Shown here piece after piece: positions 22,611 through 32,047 of a stretch of DNA of 64,000 bases. The translations under genes were made by a program, and so were the position numbers. How positions within the stretch are numbered: the first letter of the stretch is position 1; each line of letters begins with the position of its first letter. The notes beneath the pieces were generated by a model, which worked only from the letters and a program-made list of their open reading frames with translations, was not told the DNA's origin and made no database searches. The stretch comes from Chryseobacterium sp. G0162 (lineage in GTDB: Bacteria; Bacteroidota; Bacteroidia; Flavobacteriales; Weeksellaceae), in NCBI RefSeq assembly GCF_003815715.1, contig NZ_CP033922.1, forward strand, positions 558,001-622,000, in the 5' to 3' direction.

Positions 22611-24821
22611 ATGAGTTACGATTTAGAACAAGAGAATAAAGAGATCCTTGCCAGATATAAGGATCTGATTTCTAACACCTACAGAACGCTGGATGAGGAA
22701 AATAACAAACTTATCCGGAAAGCATTCGATATTGCATTGGATGCTCATAAGGACCAAAGGAGAAAATCCGGGGAGCCTTACATTTACCATCCTATCGCTG
22801 TAGCCAAAATTGTAGCGACAGAAATTGGCTTGGGCGCAACTTCCATTGCCTGTGCATTGCTTCATGATGTGATTGAGGATTCTGACTATACCTATGAAGA
22901 TCTGAAAAAAATCTTTGGGGAAAAAATCGCCAATATCGTGAATGGATTAACCAAAATATCCATCATGAATCATCAGAATATCTCTGTACAGTCAGAAAAC
23001 TACAGAAAACTGTTGCTGACACTGTCTGAGGATTTCAGGGTTATTCTGATCAAAATTGCAGACCGTCTTCACAATATGCGGACATTGGAAAGTATGGCTC
23101 CGGACAAGCAGAAAAAAATCGCTTCAGAAACGGTTTATATCTATGCTCCGATGGCTCACCGTCTTGGGTTATATAATATCAAATCCGAGCTGGAAGACCT
23201 TTCCCTAAAATACAATAATCCTGAGGTATACAATGAAATCACGGAGAAATTGGAATTGGCCAAAGAAAGCCGCGAAAGATATATTGAAGAATTCAAAACT
23301 GAAGTTTCTGAACGACTGAAAGAAGAAGGTTTAAATTTCACCATCAAAGGACGTGCAAAAGCTATTTCTTCCATTTACAGAAAAATGCTGAAGCAGGGGG
23401 TTTCTTTTGAAGAAGTTTTTGACAACTATGCGATCAGAATTATCTATAAATCGGATGCTAAAAACGAAAAATTCCTGGCATGGAAGATTTATTCCATTGT
23501 TACGGATGTTTATCACAGTAACCCATCAAGAATGCGTGACTGGATTACCCAACCCCGTTCTACAGGATATGAAAGTTTGCACCTGACCGTTCTTGGCCCA
23601 GATAAAAAATGGATTGAAGCACAGATCCGTTCAGAACGAATGGATGAGATCGCTGAAAAAGGGGTGGCTGCTCATTACAAATACAAGGAAGGCTATAAGC
23701 AAAGTTCTGATGATCGTAATTTTGAAAAATGGGTTACGGAGATCCGTGAAGTGCTTGAGCAGCAGCAAAACCTGTCTACTTCCGAACTTTTGGATAATAT
23801 CAAACTGAACCTTTATTCCAAAGAAGTATTTGTGTTTACGCCAAAAGGAGAAATTAAAATTCTACCAACCAATGCAACCGCTCTGGACTTTGCCTTTTCC
23901 GTCCACTCTGACCTGGGAATGAAGTGTTTGGGGGCCAAAATCAATGGAAAATTGGTTCCTATTTCCTATATTCTACAAAATGGTGATCAGATCGATATCC
24001 TTTCTTCTCAGAATCAGAAACCTAAATCTGACTGGCTGGAGTTCGTTGTCACTTCGAAAGCTAAATCAAAGATTAAAAGCTACCTGAATTCCCAGAAAAA
24101 TCAACTGGTAGAAGAAGGAAAAGAAATTTTACAAAGAAAACTTCGTCATGCGAAAATCAATTTTAATGATGAAGAAATTAATAAATTACAAAAGTTTTTT
24201 AACTTAAAATCTTCTCAGGAACTTTTCCTTAAATTCCAAAGCAACGAACTGGATGTCAGTAGCTTAAGAAAATACATTGAAAGTAAGAACGTATTCAACA
24301 ACTTACTCTCAAGATTCAGAAAGTCTCCATCTAAAAGCGTTAACTTCGAGGAACCGAAAGAGCAAAACCTTGATATGATCGTCTTTGGAAAAGATGAGGA
24401 AAAACTGAATTACACCTATGCAAAATGCTGTACTGTAATTCCGGGAGACAAGATCTTCGGATTTATCACTATTTCTGATGGAATCAAGGTACACAGTGAT
24501 AACTGTCCGAATGCCATTAATCTTAGAGCACAATATGACTACCGTGTCATTCCTGCCAAATGGGTGAACGAAGAAAGTTTCAAAAACCGAGTGAAAATTG
24601 AAATCGAAGGTCTTGACAGAATGGGAATGATTAATGACATTACCACAGTCATTAGTGGGAGTATGGGAATGGACATGAAAAGTATGTCTATTGAATCCAA
24701 CAACGGCGTTTTCACCGGAAATATCAATCTTGAAGTTAAAAATAAGGGGCAATTGGAGGAAACCTTCAAGAAGCTCAAGAATATTAATGGAGTCTCCAGG
24801 GTGAGACGACTACAATCATAA
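22611..24821 (+). CDS. Bifunctional (p)ppGpp synthetase/hydrolase (RelA/SpoT homologue)
   Basis: A 736-residue Rsh protein that makes and breaks (p)ppGpp in the stringent response. Domains in order: HD hydrolase (about 35-190, with HDVIED at 85-90 intact, so hydrolysis is expected), synthetase (about 240-360, RAKAISSIYRKM), TGS (about 405-465), a conserved-Cys region (YAKCCTVIPGD) and a C-terminal ACT domain (about 655-735). With both catalytic domains apparently intact it is SpoT/Rel-like, not a degenerate RelA. It stands in its own unit and ends two bases before nhaA, so the two genes may be co-transcribed. Confidence 0.95.
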   Translation: MSYDLEQENKEILARYKDLISNTYRTLDEENNKLIRKAFDIALDAHKDQRRKSGEPYIYHPIAVAKIVATEIGLGATSIACALLHDVIEDSDYTYEDLKKIFGEKIANIVNGLTKISIMNHQNISVQSENYRKLLLTLSEDFRVILIKIADRLHNMRTLESMAPDKQKKIASETVYIYAPMAHRLGLYNIKSELEDLSLKYNNPEVYNEITEKLELAKESRERYIEEFKTEVSERLKEEGLNFTIKGRAKAISSIYRKMLKQGVSFEEVFDNYAIRIIYKSDAKNEKFLAWKIYSIVTDVYHSNPSRMRDWITQPRSTGYESLHLTVLGPDKKWIEAQIRSERMDEIAEKGVAAHYKYKEGYKQSSDDRNFEKWVTEIREVLEQQQNLSTSELLDNIKLNLYSKEVFVFTPKGEIKILPTNATALDFAFSVHSDLGMKCLGAKINGKLVPISYILQNGDQIDILSSQNQKPKSDWLEFVVTSKAKSKIKSYLNSQKNQLVEEGKEILQRKLRHAKINFNDEEINKLQKFFNLKSSQELFLKFQSNELDVSSLRKYIESKNVFNNLLSRFRKSPSKSVNFEEPKEQNLDMIVFGKDEEKLNYTYAKCCTVIPGDKIFGFITISDGIKVHSDNCPNAINLRAQYDYRVIPAKWVNEESFKNRVKIEIEGLDRMGMINDITTVISGSMGMDMKSMSIESNNGVFTGNINLEVKNKGQLEETFKKLKNINGVSRVRRLQS

Positions 24822-24823
24822 AC

Positions 24824-26002
24824 ATGAATTTATCACTCTATTTTAAAAAATTTTTCAACAACAGTCAAGCCTCAGGAATCATCCTTATTTTCTGCGTGCT
24901 TATTTCATTACTTATTGCCAATTCCTCTCTTGCCGGAAGCTTTCAAAGCTTTTTAGACAAGGAAATAGGAACCCATCTGTTTGAGCTGGAATATCCTGTC
25001 AGCATCTGGATCAATGATGGTCTGATGGCCGTATTTTTCCTTTTGGTGGGGCTGGAAATTAAAAGAGAACTTGTAGAAGGTGAGCTTTCTTCTTTCAAGA
25101 ATGCATCATTGCCTATTTTTGCAGCAGTGGGCGGAATGCTTGTACCTGCTGTTGTGTACAGTATTTTCAATTCCGGAACAGAATACAGCAATGGCTGGGG
25201 AATTCCGATGGCTACGGATATTGCTTTTTCTTTAGCGATTATTTCGATGTTAGGAAAGAAAATTCCTAATTCAATTAAAATATTCCTGGCTGCATTAGCG
25301 ATCGTTGATGACCTGGGGGCCATTCTTGTGATTGCAATTTTTTATACTGAACAGATTCACTGGACTTATCTCCTACTCTCTTTTGGTGTAACAGCTCTGT
25401 TGTTTATTTTAAATTTTTTAAAGGTTACCAAAACAATATTTTATATTATCCCTGGATTATTTTTATGGTATTTCCTTCATCACTCGGGAATCCATGCAAC
25501 CATTGCAGGAGTTTTACTGGCATTTTCAATTCCTACGAATGCATCTAATGTAGAAATTTCACCATTGGAAAAACTGGAACATCAGCTTCATATTCCTGTA
25601 AGCTTTTTAATCATGCCTATTTTCGCTCTGACAAATACCAATATTACTTTCTCAAATGAAATGGTAGCCGGTGTTACGAGTACATTAGGACTAGGAATTA
25701 TCTGCGGATTGATTCTTGGAAAACTGATTGGAATTAACTTATTCTCTTTAATTGCCATTAAATTAAAGCTTAGCTCTTTACCACAAAACAGTAACTGGAC
25801 TCAGATGATAGGTGTAGGACTTCTGGCCGGGATCGGATTTACAATGTCCATTTTCATTGCCTTATTATCATTTAAAGGAGAGATTGAGATTCAGGATGAA
25901 GCTAAATTTGCCATCCTGATTGCTTCTTTTATTGCAGCAATTTTGGGATATCTAATTTTAAGTCTAAGTTCTAAAGGAAATATGGAACCGGAAGAAGATT
26001 AA
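24824..26002 (+). CDS. nhaA: Na+/H+ antiporter NhaA
   Basis: A 392-residue inner-membrane protein with about 12 helices. It exchanges internal Na+ for external H+ in pH and salt balance. The conserved ATDIAFSL segment and the IVDDLGAI motif, whose two Asp are the ion site of NhaA, are present. The C-terminal GFTMSIFIALL helix also fits. The start follows the relA/spoT stop by two bases. The end overlaps the convergent yihY gene by 4 nt. Length matches the E. coli protein (388). Confidence 0.95.
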   Translation: MNLSLYFKKFFNNSQASGIILIFCVLISLLIANSSLAGSFQSFLDKEIGTHLFELEYPVSIWINDGLMAVFFLLVGLEIKRELVEGELSSFKNASLPIFAAVGGMLVPAVVYSIFNSGTEYSNGWGIPMATDIAFSLAIISMLGKKIPNSIKIFLAALAIVDDLGAILVIAIFYTEQIHWTYLLLSFGVTALLFILNFLKVTKTIFYIIPGLFLWYFLHHSGIHATIAGVLLAFSIPTNASNVEISPLEKLEHQLHIPVSFLIMPIFALTNTNITFSNEMVAGVTSTLGLGIICGLILGKLIGINLFSLIAIKLKLSSLPQNSNWTQMIGVGLLAGIGFTMSIFIALLSFKGEIEIQDEAKFAILIASFIAAILGYLILSLSSKGNMEPEED

Positions 26003-27012
26003 TTCTTCTTCTGGTCTCCCAGCTTTCTTCTGTGCTGTTCATCACTTTCAAAATCCGGCTCTGTAACAGGTGTGTGATAATGAACAGTTTCTTTCTGAAT
26101 TTCATCTGACAGCAGCTTTTCTATTCTAAGTTTCCTGATCGCCATATTCAGTTCGTTTCCAAAGAGTAAAAGATATACATTGACATTTACCCATACCATC
26201 AGCAGGATCATACTTCCAATAGATCCGTAAAGCACATTATATCGGGCAATATCTTTTACATAGATGGCAAAAATATAGGTCGTAAGCAAAAATAATACGG
26301 TTGTAAGAATTGCCCCCGGAACAGCCTGTCTGAATCTGGTAATTTTTACGGTTCCCAACCAGTAAAATAAGGTTAAAAGAATAAAATAAAATAACGGAAA
26401 AGAAACGAAACCAATGATACTGGAAAGGTTATCCACCAACCATGTTACATCATAAGCGGGAGCAAAAAGCTTCATCACAACTTCTACATAATAGACTCCG
26501 AAAAGCGTTAAAAATACAATGGTAATAAAGCCTATTGTAATAAAGAATGAAAGAATAAATTCCTTTACATCACTGAGCTTTTCTTCTGTATTTTCATTAA
26601 ATCCATTAATCAGGGAAAAAGTACCATTTGTTGCAAAAATAAGTGCCAATACGATAGTCAGATTACTAATCCCTTTCATATTGGGAATGATATTGGTTTC
26701 GATATACCCTCTCACATCACCTTCCATATTAGAAGGAAAAACATTATGCATCAGCACCTCAAAAATATAAAATTGAAGTTTATCATAATGCGGCATATAA
26801 GGCAATACCGAAAGCAGGAACAGGATAAAAGGGAATAAACTCATGGTAAAGCTCCAGGAAATTGCTGCTGCTTTTCGCCCTATCTTTCCTTTGAAAATCC
26901 CGGAGATATAGATCTGAAACATCTGCCAAAGTGATATTCCCAAAACGGGAATATGGATGTCGTCAAAAAACTCCTGAACCTTCAGGATAAATCGGGGAAC
27001 CTTTACACTCAT
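25999..27012 (-). CDS. YihY/BrkB-family inner-membrane protein
   Basis: 337 residues with six predicted membrane helices. The family's motifs are seen: AAAISWSFTMSLFPFILFLL after the first amphipathic region, NVLYGSIGSMILLMVWVNVN near the end, and a polar, charged C-terminal tail of about 40 residues. The function of the family is unsettled. The old ribonuclease BN label is considered wrong. A TATATTTG at 27109-27102 on the minus strand could be its -7 box, about 90 nt before the start. It is convergent with nhaA. Confidence 0.87.
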   Translation of the reverse strand: MSVKVPRFILKVQEFFDDIHIPVLGISLWQMFQIYISGIFKGKIGRKAAAISWSFTMSLFPFILFLLSVLPYMPHYDKLQFYIFEVLMHNVFPSNMEGDVRGYIETNIIPNMKGISNLTIVLALIFATNGTFSLINGFNENTEEKLSDVKEFILSFFITIGFITIVFLTLFGVYYVEVVMKLFAPAYDVTWLVDNLSSIIGFVSFPLFYFILLTLFYWLGTVKITRFRQAVPGAILTTVLFLLTTYIFAIYVKDIARYNVLYGSIGSMILLMVWVNVNVYLLLFGNELNMAIRKLRIEKLLSDEIQKETVHYHTPVTEPDFESDEQHRRKLGDQKKN

Positions 27013-27263
27013 CTATTGCAATTTCGTAATTAGTTAAGAGATCAAATACCAAATGACTCAAATTACGAGTATTTTTTAAGATATTTTCTCTGTCTCTCTT
27101 ACAAATATAAACATTTTCCCTCTCCTGTTTCTCAATCTGAATTATATAGAATGGAGACTTACAGACATTCACAATAAAAATCCCGATCATTTCCCTTTTA
27201 TAGATATCATCCTTTTCAAATTAAATGCAAACCATTAAAATAATAAAAATAATAATCGGACGA

Positions 27264-27713
27264 CTATGCATTAAATTGTCTTAAATGATGATCCATATGC
27301 TTGTAAACAAAAATACCAATCTCCTCTTTTGTCATCTTTCCAAAAAAGTCGTGAATAAAATTAGGGTTGGTGTAATTCACATAGGAAGCAATCTGTTCTT
27401 TCCAGTTCTTCTTCAGAGCTTCAGTATCTCCTGATGATTCCTTTATTGCAAAACTTCCTGCTGGAGAATTTCTGCTCATAGGTTTATCATCCTTTACCAT
27501 TCCCTTCAGGACCATTTTACCAAAGAGTTTCCCTAAAAAATCCTGCTTATAGGTATAATGACTACTGCCAAGCATCCAGTCATTCCATACAGTACAATGT
27601 TTTACCATTTGATAGAGGTTCATTTTCCCCCATTGTGCAGTATTCTTTTGAGAAAGCGTATCAATCCTGCTGATAAGTTCCTCTCTAACATTAGAATCAA
27701 ATATTGTTTTCAT
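27264..27713 (-). CDS. DinB-like / DUF1569-type protein
   Basis: 149 residues of four-helix-bundle character. His-containing segments lie at the places where DinB-superfamily proteins bind metal: MVKHCTVWNDW at about 36-46 and KHMDHHLRQF at the C-terminus. No signal peptide is seen. It is divergent from a GlxA-type regulator with 116 nt between them, so that regulator may control it. Members are often thiol-dependent enzymes or unknown. I cannot name a substrate. Confidence 0.7.
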   Translation of the reverse strand: MKTIFDSNVREELISRIDTLSQKNTAQWGKMNLYQMVKHCTVWNDWMLGSSHYTYKQDFLGKLFGKMVLKGMVKDDKPMSRNSPAGSFAIKESSGDTEALKKNWKEQIASYVNYTNPNFIHDFFGKMTKEEIGIFVYKHMDHHLRQFNA

Positions 27714-27829
27714 AATAAATATTTTTGTAAAATTATTATACTTAAAAAATAGTTCTACTACGCAAAAACGACATATGACGGTGTATTTTGTGCCAAAATT
27801 TATATACCTTTAGGTATTAATATACTGAT

Positions 27830-28819
27830 ATGAAACACATTTCAATTATATTATATGACAATGTAATGGGTACGGCAGTTTCCAACACTATTGCATTGCT
27901 TACCAGTGCCAATGATATGGCCCTTAGGAATCATTTGCCTGTTCTTTTTCAAATAGAAATAGTCGGAATTGACAAAAAAGAAGTAAAATCTAATCTTCCT
28001 ATACAGTTTCAATGTTCAAAAACCATAGCTGAAGAGTTCAAGACAGATGTAGTTATTATTTCACCCAATAATATCACTTCACCAAAACAGATCGATACAT
28101 TATTGGCTGAAAATCATCAGCTTCTTAAATGGATAGAAGAAAAATATAATCAAAAAGCTGAAATCATCAGTTTGTGTACAGGCGCTTATTTTTTAGCTGA
28201 ATGCGGGCTATTAAACGGTATGCCTGCCACTTCACACTGGGGTGCTATGGAAGACCTGCGGAAAAGATATCCATTGATTGACTTTAAACCAGATCATGTT
28301 GTTACCCATTCCAAGGCAATCATCACAGGTGGTGGTGGATTTTCCTCTTTAAATGCCCTGCTTTATTTTATAGAAAAGAATTCCACAAAGGAAATTGCCA
28401 TAGAACTCAGCAAATATTATGCACTGGACTATGGCCGAACTTCGCAGAATATTTTCAGTATTTTTTCCGGACAGCGTCTTCATGATGACCATGAAATTCA
28501 TCAGGCACAAAATTATATTGAAAAAGGCATTAAAACTGATCTTTCTGTAGAACAGCTTGCAGAGCGCGTCAATATGAGCAAACGAAACTTTATCCGCAGA
28601 TTTAAAAATGCTACTACGTTGAATCCTATAGAATACATTCAGCGGGTAAAGGTGGAAGCAGCCAAAAAAGCACTAGAAACCGGAGAATTCAATATTGCGG
28701 ATATTACTTACAGTATTGGTTACAATGATCTGAAAACATTCAGGACCTTATTCAAACGAGTGACTGGCCTTACCCCCATTGACTACAAAAACAAGTATAA
28801 AGGCAATTTAATAGATTAA
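27830..28819 (+). CDS. GlxA-family transcriptional regulator (DJ-1/PfpI domain plus AraC HTH)
   Basis: 329 residues. The N-terminal amidase-like DJ-1/PfpI domain (about 3-190) has Cys116 at the nucleophile-elbow position in SLCTGAY. The C-terminal AraC/XylS DNA-binding domain (about 222-322) has two HTHs, one around VEQLAERVNMSKRNFIRRF and one around IADITYSIGYNDLKTFRTLF. Such proteins sense small molecules and activate adjacent genes. The divergent DinB-like gene is a natural target, by inference. The ATG at 27830 is preceded by an AT-rich tract with TACCTTTA, one base off a -7 box. Confidence 0.88.
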   Translation: MKHISIILYDNVMGTAVSNTIALLTSANDMALRNHLPVLFQIEIVGIDKKEVKSNLPIQFQCSKTIAEEFKTDVVIISPNNITSPKQIDTLLAENHQLLKWIEEKYNQKAEIISLCTGAYFLAECGLLNGMPATSHWGAMEDLRKRYPLIDFKPDHVVTHSKAIITGGGGFSSLNALLYFIEKNSTKEIAIELSKYYALDYGRTSQNIFSIFSGQRLHDDHEIHQAQNYIEKGIKTDLSVEQLAERVNMSKRNFIRRFKNATTLNPIEYIQRVKVEAAKKALETGEFNIADITYSIGYNDLKTFRTLFKRVTGLTPIDYKNKYKGNLID

Positions 28820-28892
28820 AAATCAAGGAGAGATTTACTTTAAACCACCAATTAGAAACATTTATCACCTAATTCTAACCGGTAAAAATCAC

Positions 28893-28900
28893 TATCTTTG
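28893..28900 (+). promoter_or_regulatory. -7 box of the rlmH promoter
   Basis: TATCTTTG is an exact TAnnTTTG match 19 nt before the rlmH ATG. A -33 partner is not clear at the expected spacing. Confidence 0.5.
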
Positions 28901-28919
28901 CCGCCTGAAACTTCTTATA

Positions 28920-29393
28920 ATGCGAATCAGCTTACTTTGTATCGGCAAAACGGATGATAAAGAGATTACCTCTTTGATTAATTATTATCTTAACCGCCTT
29001 CCTAAGCACTGGAATTTTGAAATTACTGAGATTCCTGATGTTAAAAATGCTAAAAACCTGTCTCCGGATCTTCTTAAAAAAGAAGAAACCAAACTTTTTC
29101 TGAATCATATTGATAAAAATGATCTTGTTGTCATCCTTGATGAAAAAGGAAAACAGTTTACAAGCCGTGAATTTTCTCAGAAAATTGATACATGGATGAA
29201 TTCTTCCGTAAAAAAAGTACATATCCTGATTGGAGGAGCCTATGGTTTTTCGGAAGATATGTATAATAGAGCCAATGAAAAGATGTCATTATCGAAAATG
29301 ACTTTTACCCATCAGATGATCCGTTTATTTATTGTGGAACAGCTTTACCGTGCAGATCAAATTCTTCAGGGCAAGCCTTATCATAATGATTAA
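28920..29393 (+). CDS. rlmH: 23S rRNA (pseudouridine1915-N3)-methyltransferase RlmH
   Basis: 157 residues, SPOUT-class methyltransferase that modifies helix 69 of 23S rRNA in assembled ribosomes. Diagnostic features are LIGGAYGFSEDM, the trefoil-knot SAM site, FTHQMIRLFIVEQLYRA, and the C-terminal KPYHND motif. Length fits the family (about 155). It is convergent with another SPOUT methyltransferase gene (trmL) 37 nt downstream. Confidence 0.96.
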   Translation: MRISLLCIGKTDDKEITSLINYYLNRLPKHWNFEITEIPDVKNAKNLSPDLLKKEETKLFLNHIDKNDLVVILDEKGKQFTSREFSQKIDTWMNSSVKKVHILIGGAYGFSEDMYNRANEKMSLSKMTFTHQMIRLFIVEQLYRADQILQGKPYHND

Positions 29394-29430
29394 AAGTCAC
29401 TTATTTTACAAATACCGCTTAAATAGCAGA

Positions 29431-29886
29431 TTATATTTTTAATCCGATCTGCCTTTTCGCTTCTCCTACCACAAAAGCAACAGAATTGGCAATATTAAAA
29501 CTTCGGATCAGCTTCGACATCGGAATGGTTAAATGTTGGTCAAATTGGTTCAAAACCTCTTCACTCAAGCCAACACTTTCTTTTCCGAAAACAAGCCAGT
29601 CACCATCCTGAAAATCATTTTCCAAATAGGATTTTTCGGCATGTGAACTCATTAGAAAAACACGTGACGGATCGGGAATATTTTTAACCCATTCTTCTAC
29701 ATTGGCATATTCAGTAACGTCAAGATGTACCCAATAATCCAATCCGGATCGCTTCAGGTTTTTATCATTAATTACAAATCCAAAAGGATGAACTAAGTGC
29801 AGTTTACATTCTGTACCCACACACAAACGTCCGATATTTCCTGTATTATTAGGGATTTCAGGCTCTACAAGAACAACATTTAACAT
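29431..29886 (-). CDS. trmL: tRNA (cytidine/uridine-34-2'-O)-methyltransferase TrmL
   Basis: 151 residues, SPOUT/TrmH-like, methylating the wobble ribose of some leucine tRNAs. Family motifs are LVEPEIPNNTGNIGRLC at the start, FGKESVGLSEE for cofactor binding, and IPMSKLIRSFNIANSVAFV at the C-terminal knot. The length is normal and the start ATG gives the canonical MLNVVLVEPEIPNN beginning. It is convergent with rlmH, so its own promoter lies upstream of 29886. Confidence 0.93.
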   Translation of the reverse strand: MLNVVLVEPEIPNNTGNIGRLCVGTECKLHLVHPFGFVINDKNLKRSGLDYWVHLDVTEYANVEEWVKNIPDPSRVFLMSSHAEKSYLENDFQDGDWLVFGKESVGLSEEVLNQFDQHLTIPMSKLIRSFNIANSVAFVVGEAKRQIGLKI

Positions 29887-29981
29887 GTATATTTTTTATA
29901 TGAATAGAAAACAGCTAAAGATAATCGTATTGTTATATTCAGCTGTTTTTTTATTGATGATTAATAATAATGAATATTGTA

Positions 29982-30794
29982 TTATTTTTTAACACACTTA
30001 GCATAATACTCAGCTAATATGGCTTTTTCATAGCCTAAACCTACGGCTCTATCAAGGTTTTCACAGGCTTCTTTTGGTTTCGCTGTATTAAATAAAATCA
30101 TCGCTTTGGTTACATACGACTGGGAAAACTTCGGATCTATAGAAATCGCTTTATTTACATCGGCAAATGCATCTTTATTTCTTTTCATCTTCAAATAAAC
30201 ATCTGCTCTTCCGTTATACAGTAATGATTCGGGTTTTTCTGCAATAAGTTTATTATAATCTTTCAATGCATCTTCCAGTTCGCCATGATTTTTTTTCAGA
30301 TTGGCTAATCCTGTTTTAGCAAAAATATTATCCGGTGCAAAAGTCAGGATATGATTGAGATCTGCTTTAGCCAAATCTTTTTTGTCCTGCGTTTCATAGA
30401 TTTTAGAGCGTGTAAGATATAAATCAGGGCTTTTATCGTTTACTTTAAGACCACTTTCAATGTACTCCAATGCTTTTTTCTTATCTCCTTTCTGGCTGTA
30501 TAGCGAAGAAAGATTTTCATACACAGAAATAGACATCGGATTGGTCTTTAAAGCCATATCATAAGATTTAAAGGCAAGATTGGTCTTTCCTAACCTTCTT
30601 TGAGCCGTTCCGAGATTGTTATAATATTCAGATTGAATTTTTCGGATCTGTTCCTTCTCTGCCAGTTTGGAATATTGTTCTTCAGCACATTTATAATCTG
30701 CTTTTTTAAAACATTCTTCAGCCATTTTTTTATCCTGTGCAAAGACATTTAAAGAAAAGCTAACAGAAGCTAACAGTAATAAAGATTTTTTCAT
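29982..30794 (-). CDS. Exported tetratricopeptide-repeat protein
   Basis: 270 residues with a signal peptide (MKKSLLLLASVSFSLNVFAQ). About six TPR-like units follow from residue 24 to the C-terminus, with the typical pattern of small residues and paired helices (for example the NNLGTAQRRLGKTNLAFKSY unit). It is likely periplasmic and acts as a protein-interaction scaffold. Its ATG overlaps the stop of the PAP2 gene upstream by 4 nt, so the two are co-translated. The specific role is unknown. Confidence 0.85.
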   Translation of the reverse strand: MKKSLLLLASVSFSLNVFAQDKKMAEECFKKADYKCAEEQYSKLAEKEQIRKIQSEYYNNLGTAQRRLGKTNLAFKSYDMALKTNPMSISVYENLSSLYSQKGDKKKALEYIESGLKVNDKSPDLYLTRSKIYETQDKKDLAKADLNHILTFAPDNIFAKTGLANLKKNHGELEDALKDYNKLIAEKPESLLYNGRADVYLKMKRNKDAFADVNKAISIDPKFSQSYVTKAMILFNTAKPKEACENLDRAVGLGYEKAILAEYYAKCVKK

Positions 30795-31357
30795 GAAGTT
30801 ATATTTTGTTTGTTGATTACTTTTTTAGCGAGTGCACCAAATATCACTCCCAATAAAGATCCAACAAACGCCCCCACCAAAATATCAATTGGAAAATGCA
30901 CTCCTAAATATATTCGGCTGTAGGAAACCACTATAGCCCATACAAATATAGCATAAGGAAACCATTTAAGTTTATTTTTAAGCAAAATACTTAAAAAGGC
31001 GGCTAAAAAGAATGTATTGGACGCATGTGCAGAATAAAATCCAAACTGTCCACCACATTTCACAATTCTCATATAATGTTCTAAACTAGGATCATGGCAT
31101 GGCCTCAACCTTGCCACTCCATATTTGAATACACTGGCAAGCTGGTCTGAAACCGTTGCCCCAAGTGCTAAAAATATAAGAATAAAAACTAAAGATTTTA
31201 GTTTATAGTTTTTGTATAAAAAATATAGGAATATAATGTAAAGCGGTACCCAGATCCAAGTGCTGGATATCAGCATCCAAAATTGATCAAAGGCTGGGTC
31301 TCCCAAGTTATTAAGGTATAAAAATACCTGCTTATCTTCCTGAATAATTTCCTCCAT
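30791..31357 (-). CDS. PAP2-family membrane phosphatase
   Basis: 188 residues with about five helices. The three phosphatase motifs are present: KYGVARLRP (KxxxxxxRP), YSAHAS (in place of PSGH), and SRIYLGVHFPIDI (SRxxxxxHxxxD). Such enzymes remove phosphate from undecaprenyl pyrophosphate, phosphatidic acid or lipid A. The tyrosine in place of the usual Pro of motif 2 is common in some subgroups. It lies between tatA (3 nt gap) and a TPR protein (4 nt overlap), so these three form one operon. Confidence 0.88.
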   Translation of the reverse strand: MEEIIQEDKQVFLYLNNLGDPAFDQFWMLISSTWIWVPLYIIFLYFLYKNYKLKSLVFILIFLALGATVSDQLASVFKYGVARLRPCHDPSLEHYMRIVKCGGQFGFYSAHASNTFFLAAFLSILLKNKLKWFPYAIFVWAIVVSYSRIYLGVHFPIDILVGAFVGSLLGVIFGALAKKVINKQNITS

Positions 31358-31360
31358 ACA

Positions 31361-31699
31361 TTATCTGCTTACAGGCCCTTCGTAAGTTTCATCATCGGCA
31401 GGCTTTGGTTTTGGAGGTTCCTGAGTGGTAGAAGCAGGTTCTGTAAGAACATCTTTTTCAATGTCCTTCATCGGGTTGAAATCTTTGGCAGCATCTTTTA
31501 CTTTCTCAATTTCGCGCTTAATCTCAGAAACAGGGTTATCTGTTTCCTTCATAATCTCGGTCTTGATATCTTCCACTGCGCCACGCATTTTTCTAACACC
31601 CGCACCTAAGTCACGTGCAATCTGAGGCAGTTTATCCGGTCCGAACAATACAACGATTGCTATTGCAATCAATGCCATTTCTCCAATGCTTAATTCCAT
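31361..31699 (-). CDS. tatA: Sec-independent protein translocase subunit TatA
   Basis: 112 residues. One N-terminal membrane helix (about 5-20, IGEMALIAIAIVVLFGPDKL), then an amphipathic helix (QIARDLGAGVRKMR), then a polar tail rich in Pro and Glu. This is the TatA/TatB layout. The FGP hinge motif is typical. It forms the pore component for folded proteins exported through the twin-arginine route. It starts an operon with the PAP2 and TPR genes. TatA versus TatB cannot be fully separated by sequence. The other tat genes are not in the window. Confidence 0.88.
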   Translation of the reverse strand: MELSIGEMALIAIAIVVLFGPDKLPQIARDLGAGVRKMRGAVEDIKTEIMKETDNPVSEIKREIEKVKDAAKDFNPMKDIEKDVLTEPASTTQEPPKPKPADDETYEGPVSR

Positions 31700-32047
31700 G
31701 TTGTAAAATTACGAAAGATTATACATTTATTTGCGGTAAACTAAAAATTTAAACAAATTTTAAGATTTTGAGTGAAAGACTCTTTTAAAGTTCAAGGTTT
31801 TTAGCTCAAAGTTTGATGCTTAAGGTTGTGATCCATTCAATAATCCAAAATTTTGATACTTGATTACTCCATTAACTTCTTTCATCTATTTGTCTATGAT
31901 CTTTCTGTTTCCAAGCTTCAATCCCTTTCTCAAATCCTTTCCTTAAAACAGCAATTACCCTCAAATTAACAAATAATTAATTCAAAATATTGAGAATTAC
32001 ACAACATTTAAGTATATTTACTATACACAACCTAAATAAAATATATT
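31700..32047. other. AT-rich gap without a gene
   Basis: No coding region was seen. The left half has loose, decayed repeats (AGTTCAAGG, GCTCAAAG, GCTTAAGG). The right end should contain the promoters of the divergent tatA operon and of the lipoprotein at 32048. A TATATTTA near 32012 is close to a -7 box for the latter. Confidence 0.45.
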
